Origin: Vibrio sp. AND4
Lineage (GTDB): Bacteria; Pseudomonadota; Gammaproteobacteria; Enterobacterales; Vibrionaceae
Direction of reading: 5' to 3'
DNA: 64,000 bases
NCBI RefSeq assembly: GCF_000171815.1
Contig: NZ_ABGR01000001.1
Coordinates: forward strand, 1-64,000
Part shown: piece by piece, positions 53,199 to 61,283 of the stretch
Numbering within the stretch: position 1 is the stretch's first letter
How the letters are laid out: each line of letters opens with the position of its first letter
Position numbers and translations under genes: made by a program
Notes under the pieces: model-generated
What the model was told of the DNA's origin: nothing
Seen by the model: the letters and a program-made list of their open reading frames with translations, nothing else
The model's database searches: none

Positions 53199-53864
53199 AT
53201 ATAATAAATAAGTCTATGAAAAAATTCAATGGTTTTAGCATGCTTTAATGCGGTAGATAGCCTCACTTCAAGCATTCTTGTTCGCAGTCTGGCTACCTTC
53301 TTCCGATAGTTAGCCAACTTTAACACCAACGCATTTTTTATGTGATCATAACAACAAAACAGTCGCGTGATATGCATTCGTAGACGATGTTAAATAATTT
53401 TACCTATCTCTTTTGAAAATCAAGATTTGAGTCTATATTTATCCGTGTATATATCAAAGTAACTGATATCAAAAAGGAAGGCACGGAGAGAGAAACAGAA
53501 AAGGCTTGTAATTTTGATGCTTTGATTTGACTTGGTTCATGGGTAATGACTTAGGTTAGACTTGGGGGTAATGGTACTCATCAGCAGCATGGTTCTTGTG
53601 TGCCACTGTCGATGATAACTGTTGTTCCTACGGGTAAATGGACAGATTTTAGTCCCTACTTGTTGTTCTGCATGTTGCCCGAAAAGCTTCAGATTCACTT
53701 TGTCCTGAATTACAGGTAACGTTCAGATATTAAAATCGCCATCATCGAATTTGAAGAGTATTGTGTTAGTAAATTATTCTGATGGCACCAACCCGACTTC
53801 AGTCTGAGGTTATTTCTCGTAGACTCTTTATTGATAATACTAAAATAAAGTATGTGAAGGTACT
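53199..53864. other. Gene-free stretch before the hybrid kinase
   Basis: 666 bases. A 67-codon minus-strand frame (53174-53377) overlaps the receiver-like gene and lacks a ribosome site. I cannot identify a mobile-element remnant, though the base composition shifts compared with both sides. The kinase promoter should lie at the right end. Confidence 0.45.
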
Positions 53865-56800
53865 ATGACAATAAAAAAATATTTGTTATTAATGTTGTGC
53901 GTTCTTTCTTTTGATACTGTCGCAAAAATTGAGGAAACTCATTTACCGACAAGAGTAAAAATAGGCGTACCTTCAACGCCGATAATGCCCTACTGGGGCG
54001 GAAGTGTAATCTTACCGACAGGAATCATTGAAGATATACTTAACATTATAGAAGTGCAATTGAATGTTGAGTTTAACTACGTCCCTCTTGATTCTATTGT
54101 TGATATAGAACAGGCTCTAAGGGATAGGACAATCGACCTAGCAATTAGTTTTCAAAGAGATGATGAGAAAACATCTGACTTCATAAATTCAGATTTCCTT
54201 TTCTTCGATACTGTTGTTGGATGGATTTCTCCAAATGCTAAAAATAAATCATTTGATACTCTTATTTGGGGATGTTGGGAAAATTCAATTTTTTGTAAGT
54301 TAGCTAAGGATTCAGGTTATAAAATAAAAGCCTTAAAAGACAGTGAAAATTTTCATGAGAGTATAGAAAAAAAAGAAATAGATTCGGTTATAGGTTTATA
54401 TAATGTAATTAGATACTATTTTTTAGATGAAGAAGAAATTGTTTTCAATGATAATTTTGGAGAGGTTGGTTTTTTCTTTTCATTCCCAGAATCTAATAGT
54501 TTCTATAATGACTTACAGATTTTTATATCAAAGTTTAGAAACCAAAGAGATGTCTTTTATTATGAAGGAGTAAATAAAGAATATAATGTTAACCTGGATG
54601 ATAAGAAGTTGTCTGATTACTCGGGTAAAGTAATAAAATATACTATGAGGGATGATATATTTCCCTATTTTTACTTCGATAAAGAAAAAAATGAGTATGC
54701 AGGATATGTGTATGACATGTTGAACGATATTCAGTCAATTACGCCTCTGAGTTTTGTCTATATTCCACTGAATGGTCGGAACTCTGAAGAGATGTTGGAA
54801 AATGGAATAGTAGATTTGATTCCAATTGGAACAGAACGCTCTCATGTGAATAAAAGCCTTGAAGATACAAAAACCATGATAGAAGTTCAATTTTCTTATG
54901 TAGAGGCGAAAAAAAACAATAGGAATAGTAAAGTCGGAATATATGATAGGTTTGGCTATTATTACTATAAAAGTAATAATGAGAACCTTGTAAACTATAA
55001 CGACATAAGACAATTAATACTTGATTTAAAGCAAGGGTTGCTAGCTGGTGCATACATAAACAAGCAACTTTTAGAAAGCCTTGTATATTACGATAAAGAG
55101 TTCGATCTTAATATTTCTTATGACGATGAAAATAAAGATTTAGAAGTGTTTATACCCATGATTATAAGAAAAGGAGATGTGGTAACAAGGCGTCTAATAG
55201 AAGAGTCATTCAATATGCTCTCGAAGAGGAATTTGAAGAAGAATATCGATCAATATAGCAAAGTTAAATATAACATTGGGTATAATAAAGTATATATTAA
55301 AACACTTCTTTTTTTCGTAATCATGATATTTGGTATAATTACCTTTCTTTATTATCTATATGCATTCAGTCTCAAGAAAAAAGTAGAAGGTGCACAAAAA
55401 GAAGTAAAATTATCAGAAGTACAAAGCAGATGGCTATTAAAAATTATCAATAATCTGAGTAGTGCAGTTTGTATAACAGATAGTAAGGGAAATGTTTTAC
55501 TGACTAATAAAGAATTTGTAAAGTTAAAAGAAAACTACTCTTTTAAAGAAGATTATAGCTTTGTAAAGCACCTGTTAGATATAACTAACACCCAAATTTT
55601 TGACGACTTTACTTTAGACTTTTCAATGTTCATGCCGAATTGTGACGAGACTGAAAAATTTTATAATATCGTAAACAGCTCAATATCACATTACCTTGAA
55701 AAGGTAGAATTACATATGTTAGTTGTTTCTAATGTAACTCTACAGAAAGAAAGAGAGAAGATGCTGACTCAAATGAGTCTCGATGCAGAAAAATCCCTAA
55801 TTCAAAAGAAAAATTTTTTGGCAATCATAAGTCATGAATTGAGAACACCGATTTCAGGGATCGCTGGCATCTTAGAACTTTTACAGAAAAGCTCTCAAGA
55901 TGAAGTTATGAGTGAAATGCTATTTAATGCTATTGCATCTTCAAATAAGCTGAAATTACTTGTTGATGATATTCTTGATTTCTCAAAGCTTGATGCTGAT
56001 CAGTTAAGTCTTAACCTCGAATCTGTAAATATAGTTACTGATATTTGTCCTATAATTAAAGGTTTCGAAGTATCTGCACAAAATAAAGGTTTGGATTTTA
56101 TAGTAGACTGGGTCCCTAGCAACGTTATATATTTTGAAATTGACATACTAAGGTTTACTCAAATTATTTCTAATGTTCTTTCAAATGCAATTAAATTTAC
56201 TAACGAAGGAGAAGTTGAGATAAGAGTAATCTTAACCACTAATAAAATAAAAGTAATAATAAAGGATAGCGGAATTGGTATGACAAGGGAGGAGCAAATA
56301 AAAGTTTTTGATCCATTCGTACAAGCACAAGACAATATAACAAGAAAATACGGTGGTACCGGATTAGGGATGTCAATTGTTAAGAACTTAATTAATATGA
56401 TGTCTGGAAGTATCACTCTAGATAGCTCAGTAGGTATAGGAACGACTGTAACACTTGAAATTGAAGCAGAAAGTCAAAAGTTAGACTTTGGAAACGAAAA
56501 TTATTATCACACAGTGCGAGATAAGAAATTAGCCGATTGGCTAAATGCATTACGCCTCTCTTATGAATCTTGCTCAGATTTTAGAGATATTGACAATCAT
56601 CATAATTTCTATCCGGATACTATCTTTCATACTTTATCAGAGTGTCGGACAGATAATCGTGCTGTCTTGTCTTCATCTGTTTTATTAAGTGGAAGAGCGT
56701 TAGTTGTCGATGATGATCCCCTAAATCAGTTCGTTATTATGAAACAATTAGATAGTTTAAACGTCAATTATGAAATTGTTGAAAATGGTATAGAGGCACT

Positions 56801-57380
56801 AAAAGTGTTGAATAGTAGTTTTGATTTAATTCTGACAGACTACCACATGCCGAAAATGAATGGTTTAGAGTTAATTAAAGAAATAAGGTCTTCAAGTAAT
56901 GAATACAATAAAATTCCAATTATAATTTGTACTGCTGATAATTCAGAAACAGTTTCAGATAATCTTGATAGTAAAATTGTTGACTCAATTCTATATAAAC
57001 CATATTCACTTATAGATTTAAGCAAAATATTGAGTAAGTTTTTACCAACTGCAACCTCGAGCACAAATGAAACATACGACTTTAAATTAGGACTGGGTTC
57101 TTGGTTCGAAAATATTAATGAAAAGGATAAAGTGACGATGGCACAAGCAATCGTATCTTCTCTTAACCTGTCAATTAATGATCTGATAAATCATACAAAT
57201 AATAACACAATTGTTAGGGATACCGTACATAGACTCAAAGGCACTATAGGCATTCTCGAACTCAATGGAATTATGAATCTATGTGAGAGATTAGAAAAAA
57301 CACCCAGTAATACAAATGCAATTAATGACCTTATTAAAGAGTTAAATTTCATCATAGATGAAGCTAAACGATATTTTTAA
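53865..57380 (+). CDS. BvgS/VieS-type hybrid sensor histidine kinase
   Basis: 1171 residues. Signal peptide (MTIKKYLLLMLCVLSFDTVAK), then two periplasmic binding-protein-like domains in tandem (about 28-235 and 245-465). One membrane helix follows (about 475-500: LLFFVIMIFGIITFLYYLYAF), then a PAS-like segment and HisKA with His657 (AIISHELRTPISGI). The ATPase has NVLSNAIKFT, DSGIGM and GGTGLGMSIV. The receiver has Asp992 (LILTDYHMPKMNG) and the Hpt domain has His1122 (TVHRLKGTIG). All phosphorelay residues are present. It is strongly AT-rich compared with chromosomal neighbours. The next gene, 22 bases on, encodes its likely regulator; the pair resembles VieS-VieA of V. cholerae. Confidence 0.92.
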   Translation: MTIKKYLLLMLCVLSFDTVAKIEETHLPTRVKIGVPSTPIMPYWGGSVILPTGIIEDILNIIEVQLNVEFNYVPLDSIVDIEQALRDRTIDLAISFQRDDEKTSDFINSDFLFFDTVVGWISPNAKNKSFDTLIWGCWENSIFCKLAKDSGYKIKALKDSENFHESIEKKEIDSVIGLYNVIRYYFLDEEEIVFNDNFGEVGFFFSFPESNSFYNDLQIFISKFRNQRDVFYYEGVNKEYNVNLDDKKLSDYSGKVIKYTMRDDIFPYFYFDKEKNEYAGYVYDMLNDIQSITPLSFVYIPLNGRNSEEMLENGIVDLIPIGTERSHVNKSLEDTKTMIEVQFSYVEAKKNNRNSKVGIYDRFGYYYYKSNNENLVNYNDIRQLILDLKQGLLAGAYINKQLLESLVYYDKEFDLNISYDDENKDLEVFIPMIIRKGDVVTRRLIEESFNMLSKRNLKKNIDQYSKVKYNIGYNKVYIKTLLFFVIMIFGIITFLYYLYAFSLKKKVEGAQKEVKLSEVQSRWLLKIINNLSSAVCITDSKGNVLLTNKEFVKLKENYSFKEDYSFVKHLLDITNTQIFDDFTLDFSMFMPNCDETEKFYNIVNSSISHYLEKVELHMLVVSNVTLQKEREKMLTQMSLDAEKSLIQKKNFLAIISHELRTPISGIAGILELLQKSSQDEVMSEMLFNAIASSNKLKLLVDDILDFSKLDADQLSLNLESVNIVTDICPIIKGFEVSAQNKGLDFIVDWVPSNVIYFEIDILRFTQIISNVLSNAIKFTNEGEVEIRVILTTNKIKVIIKDSGIGMTREEQIKVFDPFVQAQDNITRKYGGTGLGMSIVKNLINMMSGSITLDSSVGIGTTVTLEIEAESQKLDFGNENYYHTVRDKKLADWLNALRLSYESCSDFRDIDNHHNFYPDTIFHTLSECRTDNRAVLSSSVLLSGRALVVDDDPLNQFVIMKQLDSLNVNYEIVENGIEALKVLNSSFDLILTDYHMPKMNGLELIKEIRSSSNEYNKIPIIICTADNSETVSDNLDSKIVDSILYKPYSLIDLSKILSKFLPTATSSTNETYDFKLGLGSWFENINEKDKVTMAQAIVSSLNLSINDLINHTNNNTIVRDTVHRLKGTIGILELNGIMNLCERLEKTPSNTNAINDLIKELNFIIDEAKRYF

Positions 57381-57402
57381 GATATAAAGGAATATAGTGC
57401 TT

Positions 57403-59151
57403 ATGAAGATTTTAATTATAGAGGATGACCCTCTTCAATCGTTAAACTTGAGAATAAACTTAAATGACCTTGGTTATAATGAAATTGATATTGCGAGCAG
57501 TTTGTCTGACTTAGAATTAATTATTTCAAAAAACAGTTATTTTGATCTTGCATTTTGTGATATAAAAATGCCAGATTGTGATGGTGTTTTATTATTGGCA
57601 AAATATTTAACACCTGATTTCGTGAATAGAATAATAATTTTTAGCTTAGTTGATATTTCAGTCCAGAATCTGATATCAGGTATGTGCAATCAAATTGGTT
57701 ATAAATATATACGTTCCTTACCAAAGTACTATAAGAGACATCAGTTAGAAAATGAATTGATGATGATTTTTGAAGATATAGATAATGATATTAAAATTGA
57801 AGTTTCTATTGTTTTCACTGAACAAGAAATTCAAGAGTTTTTCCAATTAGGTTACGGTTTTAATATGTATCAACCTCAATTTAGTTTTGAAACTGGCGAA
57901 CTTGTTGGTGTTGAGTTATTAATGAGAATGCGTCACCCAGAACATGGAGTTTTATCACCAAGTACTTTTTTGCCTCAGATTTTATCGTTAGGATTATCAA
58001 ACGAAATGTACGTTCATAGCCTGAGAGAAGCTACGTCCTCTTTAAATACATTGGACAGTCTTGTTAATTTGTCAATGAATATTAATCAGGACATCTTAGA
58101 GCAGGATCTTTATGAAATCACAACAAAAGTCTGCGAAGAAAATGAATTCCCTCTTGAGCGTTTGATCTTGGAAATTACAGAGGAACAAGCCCTAAACTTT
58201 ACCACCAAAACGCTAGAGAACATTGCTCGATTAAGCCTTAAAGGTGTTCGATTTTCTGTTGATGATTTTGGTACTGGATATGCTTCTTTAGAGCAATTGA
58301 TTGATCTTCCGATCTCTGAAGTAAAAATTGATAAACGGTTTATTTCGAATGTGGCTGGTGATTATAAGCACCAACAGCTCACGATCGCAGCAGTACGTCT
58401 TGCTCAATCCTTAGGCCTTCAGTGCGTAGCCGAGGGTGTTGAGGATAAAGAAACATGGGAATACTTGAAAGAGTTGAGTGTGGATATATGCCAAGGATTT
58501 TATACCGGAAAGCCAATGGAATTAGAGGCTCTAACTTCGTTACACAGCGTCGTAAAAACTCAGCCTAAGAAAGATGAAAAAAGTCATTTCAGGTCTATTT
58601 TATATTTCGACTTTATAAATATTAGGGGGCAGGCTATGGTGAAGATTCTATCAAAATTTTTGCCTCAAAACGAGATCCAGCTAATATCAAATATAGAAAT
58701 TTTACTTAATTTATTAAGTGAGAATAATGATCATGTTTTAGTATTTGATACCGATTCTTTGCAATTTTTAGAATCTGATGATATCAATCTATTAAATAGT
58801 GAAGTTGAAAAAGTAGAAGCCGTATTTATCTCACACGATTATTCAATAACAACCTCTGGGTTAGACATCATTGCTCCTACTATTAAGAAACTCGACAACA
58901 TGCAGGAAACAATTAGTAGTCTCTCTGATTATTTAGACGAAAAATATAATAATAGCTATAGAAAAATCACACCAAAGTTATCTAAAAGAGAACAGCATGT
59001 TGCCCAACTTTTATTGGCCGGTTTTACCAACAAATATATTGCTTACGAAATTGGGGTGAGTCAAAAAACGGTGAGTACCTTTAAAAGTAGAATACTTAGT
59101 AAGATGGGAGTAAAGACGACTCTAGAGCTTTCAAAAGCACTTAACATTTAA
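57403..59151 (+). CDS. VieA-like response regulator: receiver, EAL phosphodiesterase, LuxR helix-turn-helix
   Basis: 582 residues from ATG 57403 (MKILIIEDDPLQSLNLRI); a GTG at 57397 is closer to the AAGGA site and equally possible. Receiver about 1-120 with acidic pair EDD and Asp53. EAL domain about 140-390 with Glu171 (ELL in place of EAL), NINQD, EITEE, DDFGTGYASL, KIDKRF, VAEGVED and GFYTGKP, so the catalytic set looks complete. A divergent receiver-like spacer follows, then a C-terminal LuxR-type helix-turn-helix (LSKREQHVAQLLLAGFTNKYIAYEIGVSQKTVSTFKSRI). This order equals VieA of V. cholerae. It likely receives phosphate from the hybrid kinase upstream and may both bind DNA and degrade c-di-GMP. 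Confidence 0.92.
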   Translation: MKILIIEDDPLQSLNLRINLNDLGYNEIDIASSLSDLELIISKNSYFDLAFCDIKMPDCDGVLLLAKYLTPDFVNRIIIFSLVDISVQNLISGMCNQIGYKYIRSLPKYYKRHQLENELMMIFEDIDNDIKIEVSIVFTEQEIQEFFQLGYGFNMYQPQFSFETGELVGVELLMRMRHPEHGVLSPSTFLPQILSLGLSNEMYVHSLREATSSLNTLDSLVNLSMNINQDILEQDLYEITTKVCEENEFPLERLILEITEEQALNFTTKTLENIARLSLKGVRFSVDDFGTGYASLEQLIDLPISEVKIDKRFISNVAGDYKHQQLTIAAVRLAQSLGLQCVAEGVEDKETWEYLKELSVDICQGFYTGKPMELEALTSLHSVVKTQPKKDEKSHFRSILYFDFINIRGQAMVKILSKFLPQNEIQLISNIEILLNLLSENNDHVLVFDTDSLQFLESDDINLLNSEVEKVEAVFISHDYSITTSGLDIIAPTIKKLDNMQETISSLSDYLDEKYNNSYRKITPKLSKREQHVAQLLLAGFTNKYIAYEIGVSQKTVSTFKSRILSKMGVKTTLELSKALNI

Positions 59152-59156
59152 ATTTT

Positions 59157-59294
59157 GTGCTTAAGCTTATTCTTCTAAATCATCCCTTCCAAAAAAGGGT
59201 AGCTGAGATTCCTTATGTCAATCATGTGGTCATCCCAATAGCTTTGATGGCTAAGTGGTACTTTCTCTACAAGCGGCGATCTTTGACTGGGTGA
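59157..59294 (+). CDS. Possible short ORF or gene remnant
   Basis: 45 codons from GTG 59157, just after the EAL regulator stop. It reads VLKLILLNHPFQKRVAEIPY onward and ends in a natural-looking NHVVIPIALMAKWYFLYKRRS helix plus basic end. No ribosome site and no family known. It may be the 3' remnant of a lost gene. Confidence 0.22.
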   Translation: MLKLILLNHPFQKRVAEIPYVNHVVIPIALMAKWYFLYKRRSLTG

Positions 59295-59705
59295 CATTGA
59301 TACGGTAGTTCATCTTAAGCAGGCGCTACAATGTTGTTTCTATTTACATAATGACAACATGTTGTTTACTTGGTATTGTCTGAACGTTGAGCATGTTTTG
59401 GTGTTTTTCCACCAAAGTTTTTCGGTGCAATGAAACCTCTAAATCCATTTGTAGGCAAGTATTGTCGTTGGCACTTTAGGTTCCTCGCGCGTGAACATAC
59501 GAGCTTTTCGGTAAGTGGGATGATTATTTACCCATTTATTCATGGTCTAACCGCTGCTTCTCACCCTTCGAGGTTCTCCTTATAGCGAACTTATGTGTTC
59601 TTACTAGTTGTTAGGCAACCATATTGTTTTTGCGTCAGGTAAAAGCCAAAGAGCCCTAAAGCGCTCAGGAGACCGCACATAAACTTATCTTCTTATAAAA
59701 TCTCT
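59295..59705. other. Gene-free stretch before the metallopeptidase pair
   Basis: About 410 bases without a supported coding frame. An attC-like pair of core heptamers occurs at 59545-59551 and 59610-59616, but without matching inner arms. Hairpin-prone words occur near 59400-59450. Confidence 0.45.
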
Positions 59706-61283
59706 ATGAAAATACTACTCGCAATGATCTCATTATTCTTCTCTGCCTTTGTTCATGCATCGCTATATTTTGGACCTCCTGATGGAGAAAATATCATCGA
59801 TATTAACAGTTCAGATGGCTTCTTGTTTAAGGTGGAAGATGGAATTTATGTCCAAACTCATTCTGAAGATTTTGTCCTTGGAATTGCAGCTTTAACTGAA
59901 AACTTGAAACAGACTCGCACAGGGAGGGCCATTATCAATCAAGTCTCTCATTATGCTCCTATTGCTTTGCCTAATGAGGCACGTGCTTTAGCATTCCATA
60001 GTGAGGAACTAAGCCACACGATTACAGAAAAGATTCACGTCGTTATTAGACCACCTCAAAATGGCAAGCAGTTTGTTACAGAGCCCCTATTAGTGTCACC
60101 CGACTTTGTGAGTCACCAATCAAATGGGTTGGGCGTGCCTGCGGTTATTTATTTTGATATTGATAATGCGGTCTTGATCCCGGGTCATTCGACCATTATT
60201 GAACCCTCAATTGCTCTCGGACATGAACTTATACACGCGCGTGACTATTTAAGTGGAGGCTTACCAACAGGCACACAACGAATTCGTCATGTTGCTCCAG
60301 TTGCCGGTACAACACATCAGGGACAAGAATTTTCACAGGGAGAAGTGGTTGAATTCAACCTGATGAAACGTGAGATAGAGGCTACAGGAATCTCATATCA
60401 AAAGGGGAATACCAAACCCAAAACACTGACTACTTCACGACAAGCATCTATTGAGCGCCGGGAAAGCGTGATGATTGCCTGGGAAGAGGCATTAAAAAAT
60501 AAGTCTGTCTCTAAGGGAGACTATGCTCGGGTTAAAACCAATATTCAACGTTTGAAATCTGAAGTACCTGTATCCGAATACCACTTATCTAAAGAGTTTG
60601 GTCATCAGGCTCGCGATATGTACTGGCCTGGTTCTATGATTGAGTATTCATCCGTTCCTACCGATATAACACTTAAACATGTAGTCCAGACAACTTCCGG
60701 AGTGTTGGCGTCGACGATGTTAAGCACGACAAGAGTGAGTGAGGCATTACACAGCAGTCCTCGTTCCCTTTTGCTCATTAGTACCAGTTTGATTGAAAGA
60801 AAAAACGGTTTTCCAAAACTAGACAAAGTGTTGCGTACTGCCCTTGAATTGGCTGCTAAAGCCAATCGGAAAATAGCGCTGCTTGAAGGTGATGAGTTTG
60901 CCTCTTTATCTGAGACAGAGAGACGATTGACAGTCGCAACCATAGATAAGGCGGTGGGCAGCATAACAAAAGACCATTCGCCATCCGCAATTATTCAGTT
61001 CAATACGGAGGGGATTGGTGGTGAGGGTGCCGCACTATTAACTCAAGCGGATCACGTTATTTTAATTTCGACTCATCATGACTTATCTGCGTTAGCAACG
61101 TCTGAATATATTGCTGCTAGCGCTAAAAAATTGCTAGTTAATCGGATTATTAGGCCAGTCCAGCCCTCTCAAAGTGTGTTCTACGCGAACCGCTTGCGTT
61201 GGTCCAAGCTCGCAGAGCAAGCCAATGTAACCCTAGTGGCCAACTCCACATTACCTAAATCAAAGAAATGCTGGAGCTTGTAA
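59706..61283 (+). CDS. Secreted M91 (NleD-like) zinc metallopeptidase with an unknown C-terminal domain
   Basis: 525 residues. Signal peptide MKILLAMISLFFSAFVHA, then a domain with the zinc motif His173-Glu174-x-x-His177 (ALGHELIHARDYLSGG). It is followed 40-50 residues later by GEVVEFNLMKREIEATGI, the arrangement of peptidase family M91, whose founder is the T3SS effector NleD that cuts host JNK/p38. Unlike NleD this protein has a Sec signal and a further 250 residues. Those include an alpha/beta-looking part (RSLLLISTSLIERKNGFPKL, KIALLEGDE, ADHVILISTH) that I do not recognise. It is joined to the next gene by a TAATG overlap. Confidence 0.8.
   Translation: MKILLAMISLFFSAFVHASLYFGPPDGENIIDINSSDGFLFKVEDGIYVQTHSEDFVLGIAALTENLKQTRTGRAIINQVSHYAPIALPNEARALAFHSEELSHTITEKIHVVIRPPQNGKQFVTEPLLVSPDFVSHQSNGLGVPAVIYFDIDNAVLIPGHSTIIEPSIALGHELIHARDYLSGGLPTGTQRIRHVAPVAGTTHQGQEFSQGEVVEFNLMKREIEATGISYQKGNTKPKTLTTSRQASIERRESVMIAWEEALKNKSVSKGDYARVKTNIQRLKSEVPVSEYHLSKEFGHQARDMYWPGSMIEYSSVPTDITLKHVVQTTSGVLASTMLSTTRVSEALHSSPRSLLLISTSLIERKNGFPKLDKVLRTALELAAKANRKIALLEGDEFASLSETERRLTVATIDKAVGSITKDHSPSAIIQFNTEGIGGEGAALLTQADHVILISTHHDLSALATSEYIAASAKKLLVNRIIRPVQPSQSVFYANRLRWSKLAEQANVTLVANSTLPKSKKCWSL

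Noticed and set aside
53174..53377. 67-codon minus-strand frame in the gap before the hybrid kinase
   Set aside because: It overlaps the receiver-like gene, lacks a ribosome site and has no recognised family.
59545..59616. attC-like pair of heptamers (GTCTAAC and GTTAGGC) 58 bases apart, suggesting an integron cassette site
   Set aside because: The inner arms are not complementary, so the required hairpin does not form, and no integrase or cassette array is present.
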